Notes: a model not told the origin generated them from the letters alone. DNA of 64,000 nucleotides from Chitinophagaceae bacterium LGM1 (GCA_018604165.1 CP075895.1:1759501-1823500), one strand, 5' to 3'. Shown: positions 26,390 through 34,274, numbered from the stretch's first letter. Numbers and translations: made by a program.

Positions 26390-28666
26390 CTAACCCGCTC
26401 CTTTTATCTGTGCCTCTACTACTGCTATGGCTACCATGTTTACTATCTGGCGCACACTGCTGCCGAGTTGCAGCACGTGTACAGGTTTGCGCAAGCCCAA
26501 CAGTATAGGCCCTACGGCTTCTGCACCACCTACCTCTTGCAACAGATGGTAGGCAATATTACCAGCCGCCAAGTTGGGGAATATGAGTGTATTGGGCGAT
26601 TCGTTTACCAAATCAGAGAACGGATAGTTTTCGCGTAGCAAGTCTTTATTGAAAGCGATACCTGCCTGCATCTCGCCATCTATCACCAGTTCGGGCATTT
26701 TATTTTTGATGGTAGCTACCGCATTGCGTACCAGCACAGCCTCGGGCGATGCACTGCTGCCGAAGTTGGAATAAGACAGCATGGCTATTCGCGGTTTGAT
26801 GTTCAGGTTCTCTACCGCACGTGCCGTTAGGAGTGTTATATCTACCAGCTCATCTTCCGTAGGGTTGAAGTTGACTGTGGTGTCTGCAAAAAACAAAGGT
26901 CCTTTCTTACTCAGCATCACATACATACCCGCTACTCTTCCGGCACCTTCTTCCATGCCTATTATCTCTAACGCAGGGCGTAGTGTGTTGGGGTACTGCC
27001 TTGTAAGCCCCGATATAAAAGCATCTGCCTCACCTGTTTCCACCATCATGCAGCCAAAGTAGGTACGCTCTCGCATTATCTTACGTGCCTCGTACATATT
27101 ATAACCACGGCGGTTTCGCTTCCAGAAGAAGAGTGCGCCAAACTTATCGCGCTTCTGTGCATGCTCATCGCTGCGTGGGTCTATGATGGTTACATCATCC
27201 AGTTGCAGGCTGTGTTCTTCTATCAGCTTGCGTATTTTACGTTCCTCGCCCAGCAGTATGGGTATGGCTATACCATCGTCTTTTACTATCTGTGCTGCCT
27301 TCAGCACTTTCAGGTTTTCTGCTTCGGCAAATACTACGCGCTTAGGGTTTTGCTTGGCTTTGTTGATGATGAAGCGCAGCAGGTTGTCGTCGCTACCCAG
27401 GCGTTTGTATAATTCCGCCTCGTAGGCTTCCCAATCTGTAATGGGCTTGCGTGCTACCCCACTTTCTATAGCGGCTTTGGCAACAGCAGGTGCTACGGTT
27501 ACCAACAAACGAGGGTCTATGGGTTTGGGTATGATGTAGGTAGCGCCATAATGCAGGCTCTTTTCGTTGTAGGCTACGTTTACTATATCGGGTACAGGCT
27601 CTTTGGCAAGCTGTGCCAGTGCCTTTACAGCAGCCAGTTTCATTTCTTCGTTGATGGTAGTAGCCCTTACATCCAGCGCACCACGAAATATATAGGGAAA
27701 GCCCAACACATTATTTACCTGATTGGGGTAATCGCTTCTGCCGGTTGCCATAATAACATCGGGGCGGGCAGCAATGGCATCTTCATACGGTATTTCGGGG
27801 TCGGGGTTGGCAAGTGCAAAGACTATGGGTTTATCGCCCATGCTGCGCACCATATCCTGCGATAGTATATTGCCCTTAGATAAACCAATAAACACATCTG
27901 CACCCTGCATGGCTTCTGCAAGGCTCATGTCTTGTGTATGATTAGCAAATATTTTTTTGTTCTCGTCTAGGTCGTCGCGGGTAGCTGTTATCAGTCCTTT
28001 ACTATCAAACATATACATATTGCGTACATCGGCACCCAATGCTAAGTATATCTTACAGCATGAGATGGCAGATGCACCTGCACCACTTATTACAAACTTT
28101 ACGGTGGCTATGTCTTTGCCCACAACATCCAGCGCATTGAGCAATGCCGCCCCCGATATGATGGCTGTACCATGCTGGTCGTCGTGCATGATGGGTATGC
28201 TCAATTCTTTTTTCAGCCTTGCTTCTATTTCAAAACATTCTGGTGCTTTGATGTCTTCCAGATTGATGCCGCCAAACGTAGGTTCTAATGCCTTAACAAC
28301 AGACACAAAATGGTCTATATCCCTCGCGTTCAGTTCTATATCAAATACATCTATATCCGCGAATATCTTAAAGAGCAATCCCTTACCTTCCATTACGGGT
28401 TTGCTGGCTTCGGGTCCTATATCGCCCAAACCAAGTACGGCTGTACCGTTACTTATTACCGCTACCAGATTTCCTTTAGCGGTGTATTTATAAACATCAT
28501 CGGGGTTGGTATGTATTTCTTTACAGGGTTCTGCCACACCGGGCGAATATGCCAATGCTAAGTCGCGCTGGGTTTTGGTTTCTTTGGTGGGTATTACTTC
28601 TATTTTACCGGGCCGTCCTTTCTCGTGATATTCAAGCGCATCTTCCTTTCTTATTAATTGTGCCAT
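26390..28666 (-). CDS. maeB: NADP-dependent malic enzyme with phosphate-acetyltransferase-like domain
   Basis: 758 residues. The N-terminal malic enzyme half (about 1-410) has [44 protein letters not shown] and the NAD(P) fold ([13 protein letters not shown]). The C-terminal half (about 430-758) resembles phosphotransacetylase ([16 protein letters not shown]-equivalent [35 protein letters not shown]), which in MaeB is regulatory and binds acetyl-CoA. Decarboxylates malate to pyruvate, producing NADPH. Complete and typical in length. Confidence 0.95.
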   Translation of the reverse strand: MAQLIRKEDALEYHEKGRPGKIEVIPTKETKTQRDLALAYSPGVAEPCKEIHTNPDDVYKYTAKGNLVAVISNGTAVLGLGDIGPEASKPVMEGKGLLFKIFADIDVFDIELNARDIDHFVSVVKALEPTFGGINLEDIKAPECFEIEARLKKELSIPIMHDDQHGTAIISGAALLNALDVVGKDIATVKFVISGAGASAISCCKIYLALGADVRNMYMFDSKGLITATRDDLDENKKIFANHTQDMSLAEAMQGADVFIGLSKGNILSQDMVRSMGDKPIVFALANPDPEIPYEDAIAARPDVIMATGRSDYPNQVNNVLGFPYIFRGALDVRATTINEEMKLAAVKALAQLAKEPVPDIVNVAYNEKSLHYGATYIIPKPIDPRLLVTVAPAVAKAAIESGVARKPITDWEAYEAELYKRLGSDDNLLRFIINKAKQNPKRVVFAEAENLKVLKAAQIVKDDGIAIPILLGEERKIRKLIEEHSLQLDDVTIIDPRSDEHAQKRDKFGALFFWKRNRRGYNMYEARKIMRERTYFGCMMVETGEADAFISGLTRQYPNTLRPALEIIGMEEGAGRVAGMYVMLSKKGPLFFADTTVNFNPTEDELVDITLLTARAVENLNIKPRIAMLSYSNFGSSASPEAVLVRNAVATIKNKMPELVIDGEMQAGIAFNKDLLRENYPFSDLVNESPNTLIFPNLAAGNIAYHLLQEVGGAEAVGPILLGLRKPVHVLQLGSSVRQIVNMVAIAVVEAQIKGAG

Positions 28667-28740
28667 AGCTGTCTTTTAGCAGACAACTAAGTTATACAAA
28701 ATAAGCCCTTTGTCATAGCGACATGGCAAGAGATTGATTT

Positions 28741-28797
28741 ATAGGCGATTAAAGAACGCTACCTAAAACATTTTGCAACTGAATAAAATGCCTTTGC
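28741..28797. repeat. Duplicated remnant of the DinB gene 3' end (repeat copy A)
   Basis: The 51 bases 28747-28797 match 29263-29313, the last codons and stop of the DinB gene, with two mismatches; ATAGG upstream is also shared apart from a 2-base insertion. The remnant has lost the rest of the gene. Confidence 0.85.
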
Positions 28798-28893
28798 CAG
28801 ATAAGACATAAAGAGTTTAGATAATAGTAAAATATCAGAGAAGATGGATTGGCAAAAATGTAAAAAGAGTTTATTTTTATAAAAATGTGTTTT

Positions 28894-29262
28894 ATGAAAA
28901 ATATTATTGCATTAATGTTATTGCTGTGTATATCTCACTCATGCTTTTCACAAACAGGAAAGTTCCAAGAAATACCATATAACAGAAAACAACATTCTGT
29001 AAAAGAACATAGTAAACTCATTGCAAGTTCTTACGGGTTAATATTCAAGTTTAGCAGAGCTGAGCGTAAAACTATTTATCACGACATTCTTAAGTTTTAC
29101 GCTGCTAATGGTGTAAATGAAACACCTGAAAAATTGCATTTATATCTACAAGATAAAATGAAAGCAGTTTTAACCGTAAATGAATACAGTGTGTATCAAA
29201 AAATGAGTAACTATTTTGAATTCATTTTTGCTAAAGGAGCTCCTAATATTGCTTTGAAATAG
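28894..29262 (+). CDS. Small secreted protein of unknown function
   Basis: 122 residues from ATG 28894, chosen because it begins a signal peptide (MKNIIALMLLLCISHSCFSQ) directly; an ATG three codons upstream is possible. The signal could also be read as a lipoprotein signal around SHSC. The mature part is helical and basic (KFSRAERKTIYHDILKFYA) with no known motif. It is visibly more AT-rich than its neighbours. It lies between two copies of the DinB 3' end and its stop is two bases from the convergent DinB stop, suggesting arrival with a local rearrangement. Confidence 0.65.
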   Translation: MKNIIALMLLLCISHSCFSQTGKFQEIPYNRKQHSVKEHSKLIASSYGLIFKFSRAERKTIYHDILKFYAANGVNETPEKLHLYLQDKMKAVLTVNEYSVYQKMSNYFEFIFAKGAPNIALK

Positions 29263-29313
29263 GATTAAAGAACGCTACCTAAAACATTTCCCAACTGAAT
29301 AAAATGCCTTTGC
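29263..29313. repeat. Repeat copy B: intact DinB gene 3' end
   Basis: Functional counterpart of the remnant at 28747-28797, offset by 516 bases. Encodes the final residues of the DinB protein including its stop. Confidence 0.85.
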
Positions 29314-29825
29314 TGGTGTGCTATCAGGAAACGAAACGTATCGCCCAGCTTCAGTTTGATGAGCCTGCTGAGGCTGATGGGTACACGCAGCTTGCCTATG
29401 TCTGTACTGCCTGCTTTTTGCAGCAACGATAACAGATGCTCTTGCCCTTTGATAAATTCGGCTATCACTTTAGCAGCATCCAACTGCTGTGGCGGACGGT
29501 GGTCTTTGGGTGAGTTCATCCTGTTGGCTACCTTACCATCTTTGCCGGGCAGCATCATATTGGTAAAATAGTTGCCAAACCAACCCGCTTTAAATACGGA
29601 ATTAAATGGCACTTGTTTTTGCAAGGCTTTTTCCATTTCGGGCAGGTAGTAGCGGTTGTAGCTGTTCAGGTGTTCTATTATCTGTGCAGCACTCCATTTG
29701 CCCGCAGCGGGTTGTGTATTCAGCCTGTTTGCATCTATGCTTTGTAAGGCCTTTGTACGGCTGATGATGGCATCTACCTGTGTAGTAAGCAGTTGCAGTA
29801 ATTGTCGGGCATCCATAGCTGGCAT
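29265..29825 (-). CDS. DinB-like four-helix-bundle protein
   Basis: 186 residues. The DinB/YfiT pattern of three metal-binding His positions is visible: KWSAAQIIEHLNSYN near residue 45 and FLIAHQQRHFIQLGN near the C-terminus. Members include thiol transferases using bacillithiol or mycothiol; a bacillithiol link would fit bshA in this window but is inference. A start three codons in (MDARQ) is also possible. Confidence 0.82.
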   Translation of the reverse strand: MPAMDARQLLQLLTTQVDAIISRTKALQSIDANRLNTQPAAGKWSAAQIIEHLNSYNRYYLPEMEKALQKQVPFNSVFKAGWFGNYFTNMMLPGKDGKVANRMNSPKDHRPPQQLDAAKVIAEFIKGQEHLLSLLQKAGSTDIGKLRVPISLSRLIKLKLGDTFRFLIAHQQRHFIQLGNVLGSVL

Positions 29826-29895
29826 AATGTTGTGTATTCTTTCGGATGCAAAGCTATTACCCTATTCATTCTAAAATCTTTGTCTGCACCAAGAT

Positions 29896-30474
29896 TTATA
29901 AGCGCACTTTGCCCAATAGCTTGCTGAAAGTGGCAGGGTCTACACCTATATAAGATGCCAGGTATTTGTGCGGTATCAGGTTCAGTACATGGGGGCTGCG
30001 CTTCAGTAATGTGGTAAACTTCTCTTCGGCAGTATAGCTCATTACCTCTACCTGCCTTTCCATCGTACCTGCCAGTGTGTGGGTAAGGGCAAGGCGTACC
30101 CATGTTTCTATACTGCGGTGTGCCTGCATGAGCCGGTGCATATCGTTGTAATGAATACGCAGCAGATTGCTTTTGGTAATAGTTTCCAGATAAAAGCGGG
30201 ATGGTGTTTGTGTAAAAAAGCTATCGATAACACCCGAAAATGAGGGTGCATAGGAAAATACAATCGTTACCTCTCTGTCGTTGTGCTGAAAGAAAGCACG
30301 TTGTACCCCGTCCGTAACCATATACACATAATGCTCTACCTCTCCTGCACGGGTAATGAGTTGTTTGCGCTTATAGGCAACGGGCTCCCAACAGGTGGCT
30401 AAAGCCTGCCAAGCCGCATCGTCCAGCGTGTGTACGGCAAATACCTGTTGCTTGAGCATGGCTATCGCATCCAT
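29896..30474 (-). CDS. Crp/Fnr-family transcriptional regulator
   Basis: 192 residues. Cyclic-nucleotide-binding-like barrel at about 15-125 (KRKQLITRAGEVEHYVYMVTDG, TIVFSYAPSF) and a C-terminal helix-turn-helix (IPHKYLASYIGVDPATFSKL). The barrel lacks the full cAMP-binding arginine motif, as is common in Bacteroidota members, so the ligand is unclear. The chain ends soon after the recognition helix. The palindrome arrays begin just upstream of its start. Confidence 0.88.
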   Translation of the reverse strand: MDAIAMLKQQVFAVHTLDDAAWQALATCWEPVAYKRKQLITRAGEVEHYVYMVTDGVQRAFFQHNDREVTIVFSYAPSFSGVIDSFFTQTPSRFYLETITKSNLLRIHYNDMHRLMQAHRSIETWVRLALTHTLAGTMERQVEVMSYTAEEKFTTLLKRSPHVLNLIPHKYLASYIGVDPATFSKLLGKVRL

Positions 30475-30546
30475 AGCGTAAAAATACAGATGTAGTTAAG
30501 AAATAGGATGTTTTGGTGCGAATACCTGAAAAAAACAGAGGCAGCT

Positions 30547-30600
30547 TGCCCAAGTATGCCCATGTGCCCAAGTATATTATCATTTGGGCAAATGGGCAAA
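30547..30600. repeat. Left-arm palindrome module, word TGCCCAA
   Basis: Three near-copies of TGCCCAA in a row, an AT-rich centre (30572-30583), then two reverse complements (TTGGGCA, TGGGCAA). Same word as the outermost right-arm module at 32394-32444. Confidence 0.85.
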
Positions 30601-30612
30601 GTATCATTCTCT

Positions 30613-30671
30613 GCTCATGCTGCTCACGCGCTCACGATGCTCATTATATATTTAGCGTGAGCACTGTGAGC
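30613..30671. repeat. Left-arm palindrome module, word GCTCAC
   Basis: Four GCTCAT/GCTCAC words, centre TATATATTTAGC, then two GTGAGC. No counterpart with this word on the right arm. Confidence 0.85.
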
Positions 30672-30722
30672 GTTCACGTGTTCACGGTGTTCATACTCCT
30701 GTAGCGTGAACAAGATGAACAT
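30672..30722. repeat. Left-arm palindrome module, word GTTCAC
   Basis: Three words (GTTCAC, GTTCAC, GTTCAT), centre ACTCCTGTAGC, then GTGAAC and GAACAT. It matches the inverse of the right-arm module 32345-32393, including GGTGTTCAT and the GTAGCGTGAAC junction. Confidence 0.85.
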
Positions 30723-30774
30723 GTTCGCACCTGTTCGCGGTGTTCATATATACTTAGCGCGAACAAACGAACAA
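30723..30774. repeat. Left-arm palindrome module, word GTTCGC
   Basis: Words GTTCGC, GTTCGC, GTTCAT, centre ATATACTTAGC, then GCGAAC and CGAACAAG. It corresponds to the inverted right-arm module at 32292-32342. Confidence 0.85.
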
Positions 30775-30780
30775 GGGAAA

Positions 30781-30814
30781 CTGTAACACTGTAACAAGTG
30801 TTACAGCGATACAC
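30781..30814. repeat. Left-arm palindrome module, word TGTAACA
   Basis: CTGTAACA twice, then TGTTACAG, ending GATACAC. Further TGTAACA modules lie at 30987-31020, 31800-31834, 32039-32080 and 32270-32286. Confidence 0.8.
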
Positions 30815-30818
30815 TATT

Positions 30819-30880
30819 TTGTCCCAGTTTGTCCCACTGTCCCAAAATATAGTAACTGGTTTTCTGGGACAGATGGGATA
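30819..30880. repeat. Left-arm palindrome module, word TGTCCCA
   Basis: Three TGTCCCA words, centre containing TATAGTAACTG, then TGGGACA and TGGGAT. The same core, inverted, occurs in the right-arm modules at 31980-32034 and 32157-32220. Confidence 0.85.
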
Positions 30881-30890
30881 GGTGCATTAA

Positions 30891-30922
30891 TTACGTCATT
30901 GCGAAGGTCATTGCGAAGTAGG
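30891..30922. repeat. CATTGCGA-type intergenic repeat fragment
   Basis: ACGTCATTGCGAAGG followed by a second GTCATTGCGAAG. Related to the elements at 32081-32147 and 32221-32269. Such sequences are common intergenic repeats in many bacterial genomes. Confidence 0.65.
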
Positions 30923-30986
30923 AAGTAACTATTCTCATGTAACGAAGCGGAATAATTCCACAGGATGAGTGGTTTGTGTTATACGG

Positions 30987-31020
30987 CTGTAACATTGTAA
31001 CAACTGTAACAGTGATACAC
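30987..31020. repeat. Left-arm inner module, word TGTAACA
   Basis: Three TGTAACA-type words (CTGTAACAT, TGTAACA, CTGTAACAG) ending GTGATACAC; 16 bases before the stop of the orphan membrane-protein gene. Confidence 0.75.
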
Positions 31021-31036
31021 TTAGATTTTACTTACG

Positions 31037-31669
31037 TCATTGTAAGCTTTCGTAATAACTCACTTTTTGTTTGTTATTGACTATGTCAACTTTTTGTTGT
31101 TTTGAATAGTCACCATCTTGATAAAACATAGTATCAGCTTTTATATCAATAGGAAGATAGTATTCTATGCTAAGAGAATAATCGGGTAGAAAATCATCAA
31201 AAGAAAATGAGAAATAAATATGAGTAGATTGCTTAGGAATAACTGGAAACTTAGTCAGTTTTATTATTTCATCATATTCTTCTATTGTTAAGTTCTTAGC
31301 TTCATATCCCATTGCAGAAACATTATAAACCTTTGCTTGAGCTTTATCTCTTAAGGTCTTATTAATAAATCTGTTATCAATAATCCATACAGAATAATCA
31401 ATATATATGTAAGAAGAAATAAGTAGGGTTGTTATTATTGTAATAGAGAGTTTTACTTTATTATTAGTAACATTCTTCTTATTGAAAATATATAGTAATA
31501 GTCTTGTGGCTAATAAAGATATTATTGTAATACCTATAATCTTTATGAATTCAAAAGGCCTTACATTATTGAATATTAGCTCAAACCTATCAGTCCATAT
31601 TGCATGAAGTGCCGTTAGGACTATTAGGTTTACAATACTTATTATGTAGTATTTTAATGCTCCTTTCAA
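31037..31669 (-). CDS. AT-rich orphan membrane protein inside the palindrome arrays
   Basis: 210 residues. Three hydrophobic segments (about 8-24, 43-60, 73-92) followed by a soluble C-terminal domain with many Tyr, Lys, Asp and Ile and no recognised motif. Third positions are strongly A/T compared with every neighbour. No family is recognised. It is flanked on both sides by mirror-ordered palindrome modules and has no functional neighbour. Inference: either a passenger gene brought in with a repeat-bounded segment, or a native gene into whose flanks the repeats accumulated. Confidence 0.65.
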   Translation of the reverse strand: MKGALKYYIISIVNLIVLTALHAIWTDRFELIFNNVRPFEFIKIIGITIISLLATRLLLYIFNKKNVTNNKVKLSITIITTLLISSYIYIDYSVWIIDNRFINKTLRDKAQAKVYNVSAMGYEAKNLTIEEYDEIIKLTKFPVIPKQSTHIYFSFSFDDFLPDYSLSIEYYLPIDIKADTMFYQDGDYSKQQKVDIVNNKQKVSYYESLQ

Positions 31670-31799
31670 ATGATATATACTGGTTTGTGAATTTATATAA
31701 TAACGGCTTAATTATAGCATTGGTGTTGTGGTAAATATCATCTTATTACAAGATTTGTTCACTATCGCATTGACGCAAGTAGAAATACAGAAGTATAGG

Positions 31800-31834
31800 C
31801 GTTACAACTGTTACAGTGTTACACTTGTTACACA
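31800..31834. repeat. Right-arm inner module, word TGTAACA
   Basis: Words GTTACA, TGTTACA, TGTTACA and TTGTTACAC; innermost right-arm module, mirror partner of 30987-31020. Confidence 0.7.
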
Positions 31835-31844
31835 CATAATCATA

Positions 31845-31950
31845 ACGTCATTTCGACCAACGGGAGAAATCTCCTGACGTTTGTACTGACGATGCATGAA
31901 GCGACACCGCTATCTCTCAGGAGATACCTCTCTGCGTTCGGTATGACGAC
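31845..31950. repeat. CGTCATTTCGA-type element with inverted ends
   Basis: Starts CGTCATTTCGACC and ends with the near-reverse complement GGTATGACG. The longer ends, each containing TCTCCTGA or its complement TCAGGAGA, pair imperfectly over about 32 bases. Resembles widespread Bacteroidota intergenic repeats. It lies between two word-palindrome modules. Confidence 0.7.
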
Positions 31951-31979
31951 CTTGATTTGGCAATGACGCGAGTAATGTA

Positions 31980-32034
31980 CTGTCCCAAGTGTCCCACCGT
32001 TTCAGTTACTACACTTTGGGACAGTGGGACAAAA
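31980..32034. repeat. Right-arm module, word TGTCCCA
   Basis: Two TGTCCCA words, centre CGTTTCAGTTACTACACT, then TGGGACA and TGGGACA. It is the inverse of the left-arm module at 30819-30880. Confidence 0.85.
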
Positions 32035-32038
32035 TAAT

Positions 32039-32080
32039 GTAACGCTGTAACAGTTGTTACAGTGATACAGTTGTTACAGG
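32039..32080. repeat. Right-arm module, word TGTAACA
   Basis: TGTAAC, TGTAACA, then TGTTACA twice, separated by GTGATACAG. Confidence 0.8.
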
Positions 32081-32147
32081 CTCGTGTTGTTGTGAGATTG
32101 CTTCGTACATATCTGCATTCGCAGATACTACCTCGCAATGACGTGAG
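32081..32147. repeat. CATTGCGA-type element, copy with internal hairpin
   Basis: Ends GAGATTGCTTCG and CGCAATGAC, bounded by CTCGTG and GTGAG. The centre ATCTGCATTCGCAGAT forms a short hairpin. It lies between a TGTAACA and a TGTCCCA module. Confidence 0.7.
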
Positions 32148-32156
32148 TGTGTATTC

Positions 32157-32220
32157 TGTCCCATTTGTCCCACCGTTTCAGTTACTATACTTTGGGACAG
32201 TGGGACAAGTTTGGGACAGG
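32157..32220. repeat. Right-arm module, word TGTCCCA (second)
   Basis: Two TGTCCCA words, centre CGTTTCAGTTACTATACT, then three TGGGACA words. Read in reverse complement this is the 3+2 arrangement of the left-arm module 30819-30880. Confidence 0.85.
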
Positions 32221-32269
32221 CTCATATAATCGCAAGATTGCTTCGTACCTCGCAATGACGGATAGCGAG
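32221..32269. repeat. CATTGCGA-type element, shorter copy
   Basis: AGATTGCTTCGTACCTCGCA then ATGACGG; lacks the inner hairpin of the copy at 32081-32147. Confidence 0.7.
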
Positions 32270-32286
32270 TGTAACACTTGTTACAG
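32270..32286. repeat. Right-arm short module, word TGTAACA
   Basis: TGTAACACTTGTTACAG, a single inverted pair, lying between the CATTGCGA element and the GTTCGC module. Confidence 0.7.
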
Positions 32287-32291
32287 TCTGT

Positions 32292-32342
32292 TGTTCGTTT
32301 GTTCGCGCACAGGAGTTACGAACACCTCGAACAAGCGCGAAC
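32292..32342. repeat. Right-arm module, word GTTCGC
   Basis: TGTTCG, TGTTCGC, centre GCACAGGAGTTAC, then CGAACA, TCGAACA, GCGAAC: two words then three, i.e. the inverse of 30723-30774. Confidence 0.85.
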
Positions 32343-32344
32343 AT

Positions 32345-32393
32345 GTTCACGTGTTCACGCTACGGGGTTATGAACACCGTGAACAGCATGAAC
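32345..32393. repeat. Right-arm module, word GTTCAC
   Basis: GTTCAC twice, centre GCTACGGGGTTAT, then GAACAC, GTGAAC, ATGAAC. Its reverse complement shares the word order and the CGTAGCGTGAAC junction with 30672-30722. Confidence 0.85.
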
Positions 32394-32444
32394 GCCCAAC
32401 TGCCCAAATAATATTAACTACTACCGCATGGGCAGCTTGGGCAA
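32394..32444. repeat. Right-arm outermost module, word TGCCCAA
   Basis: GCCCAAC, TGCCCAA, AT-rich centre, then ATGGGCA and TTGGGCAA. Mirror partner of 30547-30600. From here to 32531 nothing further is recognised. Confidence 0.8.
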
Positions 32445-32531
32445 TATATTAAAAATACACGCCATGTGGATTAGCCAAAGTTTGGCACGATATTTATTGC
32501 ATACAGATTAGGACTAAATACTGACAGGAAC

Positions 32532-32945
32532 ATGGAATACAGTATCAACACACATAGCACAGACGATGCCGAAGACCTATTTATAGTAGCCAAAGAACGC
32601 CTGCTGGACATCAACGACTGGCGAGAGGGGCATACCTATACGCTGACAGACGGCCATAAACGCAAGGCCCACCGCAATGCTCACAGTGGCGACTTTATAA
32701 AAATAAACACCGATACTTGGGTATATATCAATAAGATACAGTACGATGACTACCCCGATATAGCTGGCGAAAGCATTACGATGTTTATGAGTACCGAGAG
32801 CGATACGGAAAGTATGCACACCGTAGCCATCAACCGTGTAGGTAAGGTACTGACAGTGCAGGGCTTCAACCTGTCTTTCTGCCAAGATGCTGTCGGCTTC
32901 CTGAAAGGGCTGATAGCTACCGAGGAGTATGCCATCGCATCCTGA
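32532..32945 (+). CDS. Hypothetical cytoplasmic protein
   Basis: 137 residues, no signal or membrane segment. Mixed alpha/beta composition with a polar N-terminal half (HKRKAHRNAHSGDFIK) and a C-terminal strand-rich half (HTVAINRVGKVLTVQGFNLSF). No family is recognised. The start ATG follows GACAGGAAC, a plausible ribosome-binding region. Codon use matches neighbouring native genes, unlike the AT-rich gene inside the arrays. Confidence 0.65.
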   Translation: MEYSINTHSTDDAEDLFIVAKERLLDINDWREGHTYTLTDGHKRKAHRNAHSGDFIKINTDTWVYINKIQYDDYPDIAGESITMFMSTESDTESMHTVAINRVGKVLTVQGFNLSFCQDAVGFLKGLIATEEYAIAS

Positions 32946-33000
32946 CTATCTGCAAATACTATGGTGCAATCAGCTTTTACCATAGCTGTGCATTTCATTT

Positions 33001-33048
33001 ATCAGCCAAATAAACGGAACTTTGCCGCTTCAATTGGCTGATTTTTTA
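33001..33048 (+). terminator. Hairpin with T-run before the MFS gene
   Basis: ATCAGCCAA (33001-33009) pairs perfectly with 33034-33042, followed by TTTTT. It can terminate the preceding hypothetical gene. The loop also contains GAACTTTG, close to the -7 consensus, so the same stretch may carry the MFS promoter. Confidence 0.5.
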
Positions 33049-33050
33049 TT

Positions 33051-34259
33051 ATGACTAAGAAAGAAAGGATTGTACTCATACTCCTTGCCCTCATCAACTT
33101 TACGCACATCCTCGACTTTATGATAATGATGCCATTGGGAAACTTCCTGATGCCACATTTCAATATATCTGCACAGGCTTTCTCTGTGGTAGTAGCTGCT
33201 TATACATTCAGCGCGGGTACGGTAGGCTTTACGGCTGCTTTCTTTGTTGACAGGTTCGATAGGAAAAAGGTATTACTCTTTGGTTATATAGGCTTTCTTG
33301 TGGGTACACTGGCTTGTGCTTTAGCTCCTACTTACGGCTTGCTATTGGCAGCACGCATACTGGCAGGTGGTTTTGGCGGGTTGATAGGCGCACAGGTACT
33401 ATCCATTGTTGCAGATTTGATACCGTATGAGCGCAGGGCATCGGCAATGGGCATCATCATGGCGGCATTCTCTATGGCATCTGTAGTGGGTGTACCACTT
33501 GCGCTGTATCTGGCAGGACACATCAACTGGCATGCACCTTTTGTGTTTGTAGTATCTATGGGGGCAGTATTAGTACCACTATTGCTACGCTATATACCCA
33601 AAATGGACGGACACCTGACAGCTACCACCACAGAACGCCCGAACCCCATAGCCATGATAAAGAGTATAGGCACAAACCGCAATCAGTTACTGGCATTATC
33701 GCTCACATCTACCATGATGATGGGACACTTTCTTATCATCCCGTTCCTCAATCCGTTTATGGAATTCAATATGGGTTTCAGTGCCAAGACAGAAACACCG
33801 ATGGTATATTTTGTGGGGGGGTTCCTCACCTTGTTTACCTCACCACTCATCGGCAAGCTGTCAGACAAAACAGGTAAATTCAAAGTATTCAGCATCATGT
33901 TGTTGGCCGGGTTGCTGCCTGTGGTGTTCATTACCAATATGCCGCACGTACCGTTTTACTTGGTATTGTGTGTTACTGGTTTTTGGTTTGTAGTATCCAG
34001 CGGGCGGGCAATACCTGCGCAGGCTATGGTAAGCAATGTAGTACCACCACAAACACGCGGTAGCTTCATGAGTTTCGGCACATCTATACAGCAGATATTT
34101 GTAGGTTTGGCATCGCTATTTGCAGGGCTGATAGTGGTAAAGAACCCTACCACCAATACCATAGAAAACTACGACCTGACAGGCTACCTGAGTATAGCTA
34201 TACTAATAGGCTGCCTTGCCATAGGCTATTTCCTGAACAGGGCAATGAGTAAGGGGTAG
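33051..34259 (+). CDS. MFS transporter, DHA1-like drug/metabolite efflux
   Basis: 402 residues with about 12 hydrophobic helices. Motif A between helices 2 and 3 reads FVDRFDRKKVLL; ARILAGGFGGLIGAQVLSIV follows, as in the AraJ/YdhP/Bcr group of proton-driven exporters. A second loop (GKLSDKTGKFKV) repeats motif A in the C-terminal half. The substrate cannot be told from sequence. Transcribed alone. Confidence 0.9.
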   Translation: MTKKERIVLILLALINFTHILDFMIMMPLGNFLMPHFNISAQAFSVVVAAYTFSAGTVGFTAAFFVDRFDRKKVLLFGYIGFLVGTLACALAPTYGLLLAARILAGGFGGLIGAQVLSIVADLIPYERRASAMGIIMAAFSMASVVGVPLALYLAGHINWHAPFVFVVSMGAVLVPLLLRYIPKMDGHLTATTTERPNPIAMIKSIGTNRNQLLALSLTSTMMMGHFLIIPFLNPFMEFNMGFSAKTETPMVYFVGGFLTLFTSPLIGKLSDKTGKFKVFSIMLLAGLLPVVFITNMPHVPFYLVLCVTGFWFVVSSGRAIPAQAMVSNVVPPQTRGSFMSFGTSIQQIFVGLASLFAGLIVVKNPTTNTIENYDLTGYLSIAILIGCLAIGYFLNRAMSKG

Positions 34260-34274
34260 TCCTTATATAATTAG

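Noticed and set aside
28741-29313. Insertion sequence with target-site duplication
   Set aside because: The 51-base repeats are too long and imperfect for a target duplication, there are no inverted ends, and the enclosed gene is not a transposase.
30547-32444. CRISPR-like array
   Set aside because: Repeated words are palindromic, differ between modules and have no constant repeat-spacer period; no cas genes nearby.
32147-32452. Open reading frame of about 100 codons across the right-arm repeats
   Set aside because: It consists wholly of TGTCCCA, CATTGCGA, GTTCGC and GTTCAC repeat modules; the frame is a by-product of the repeats.
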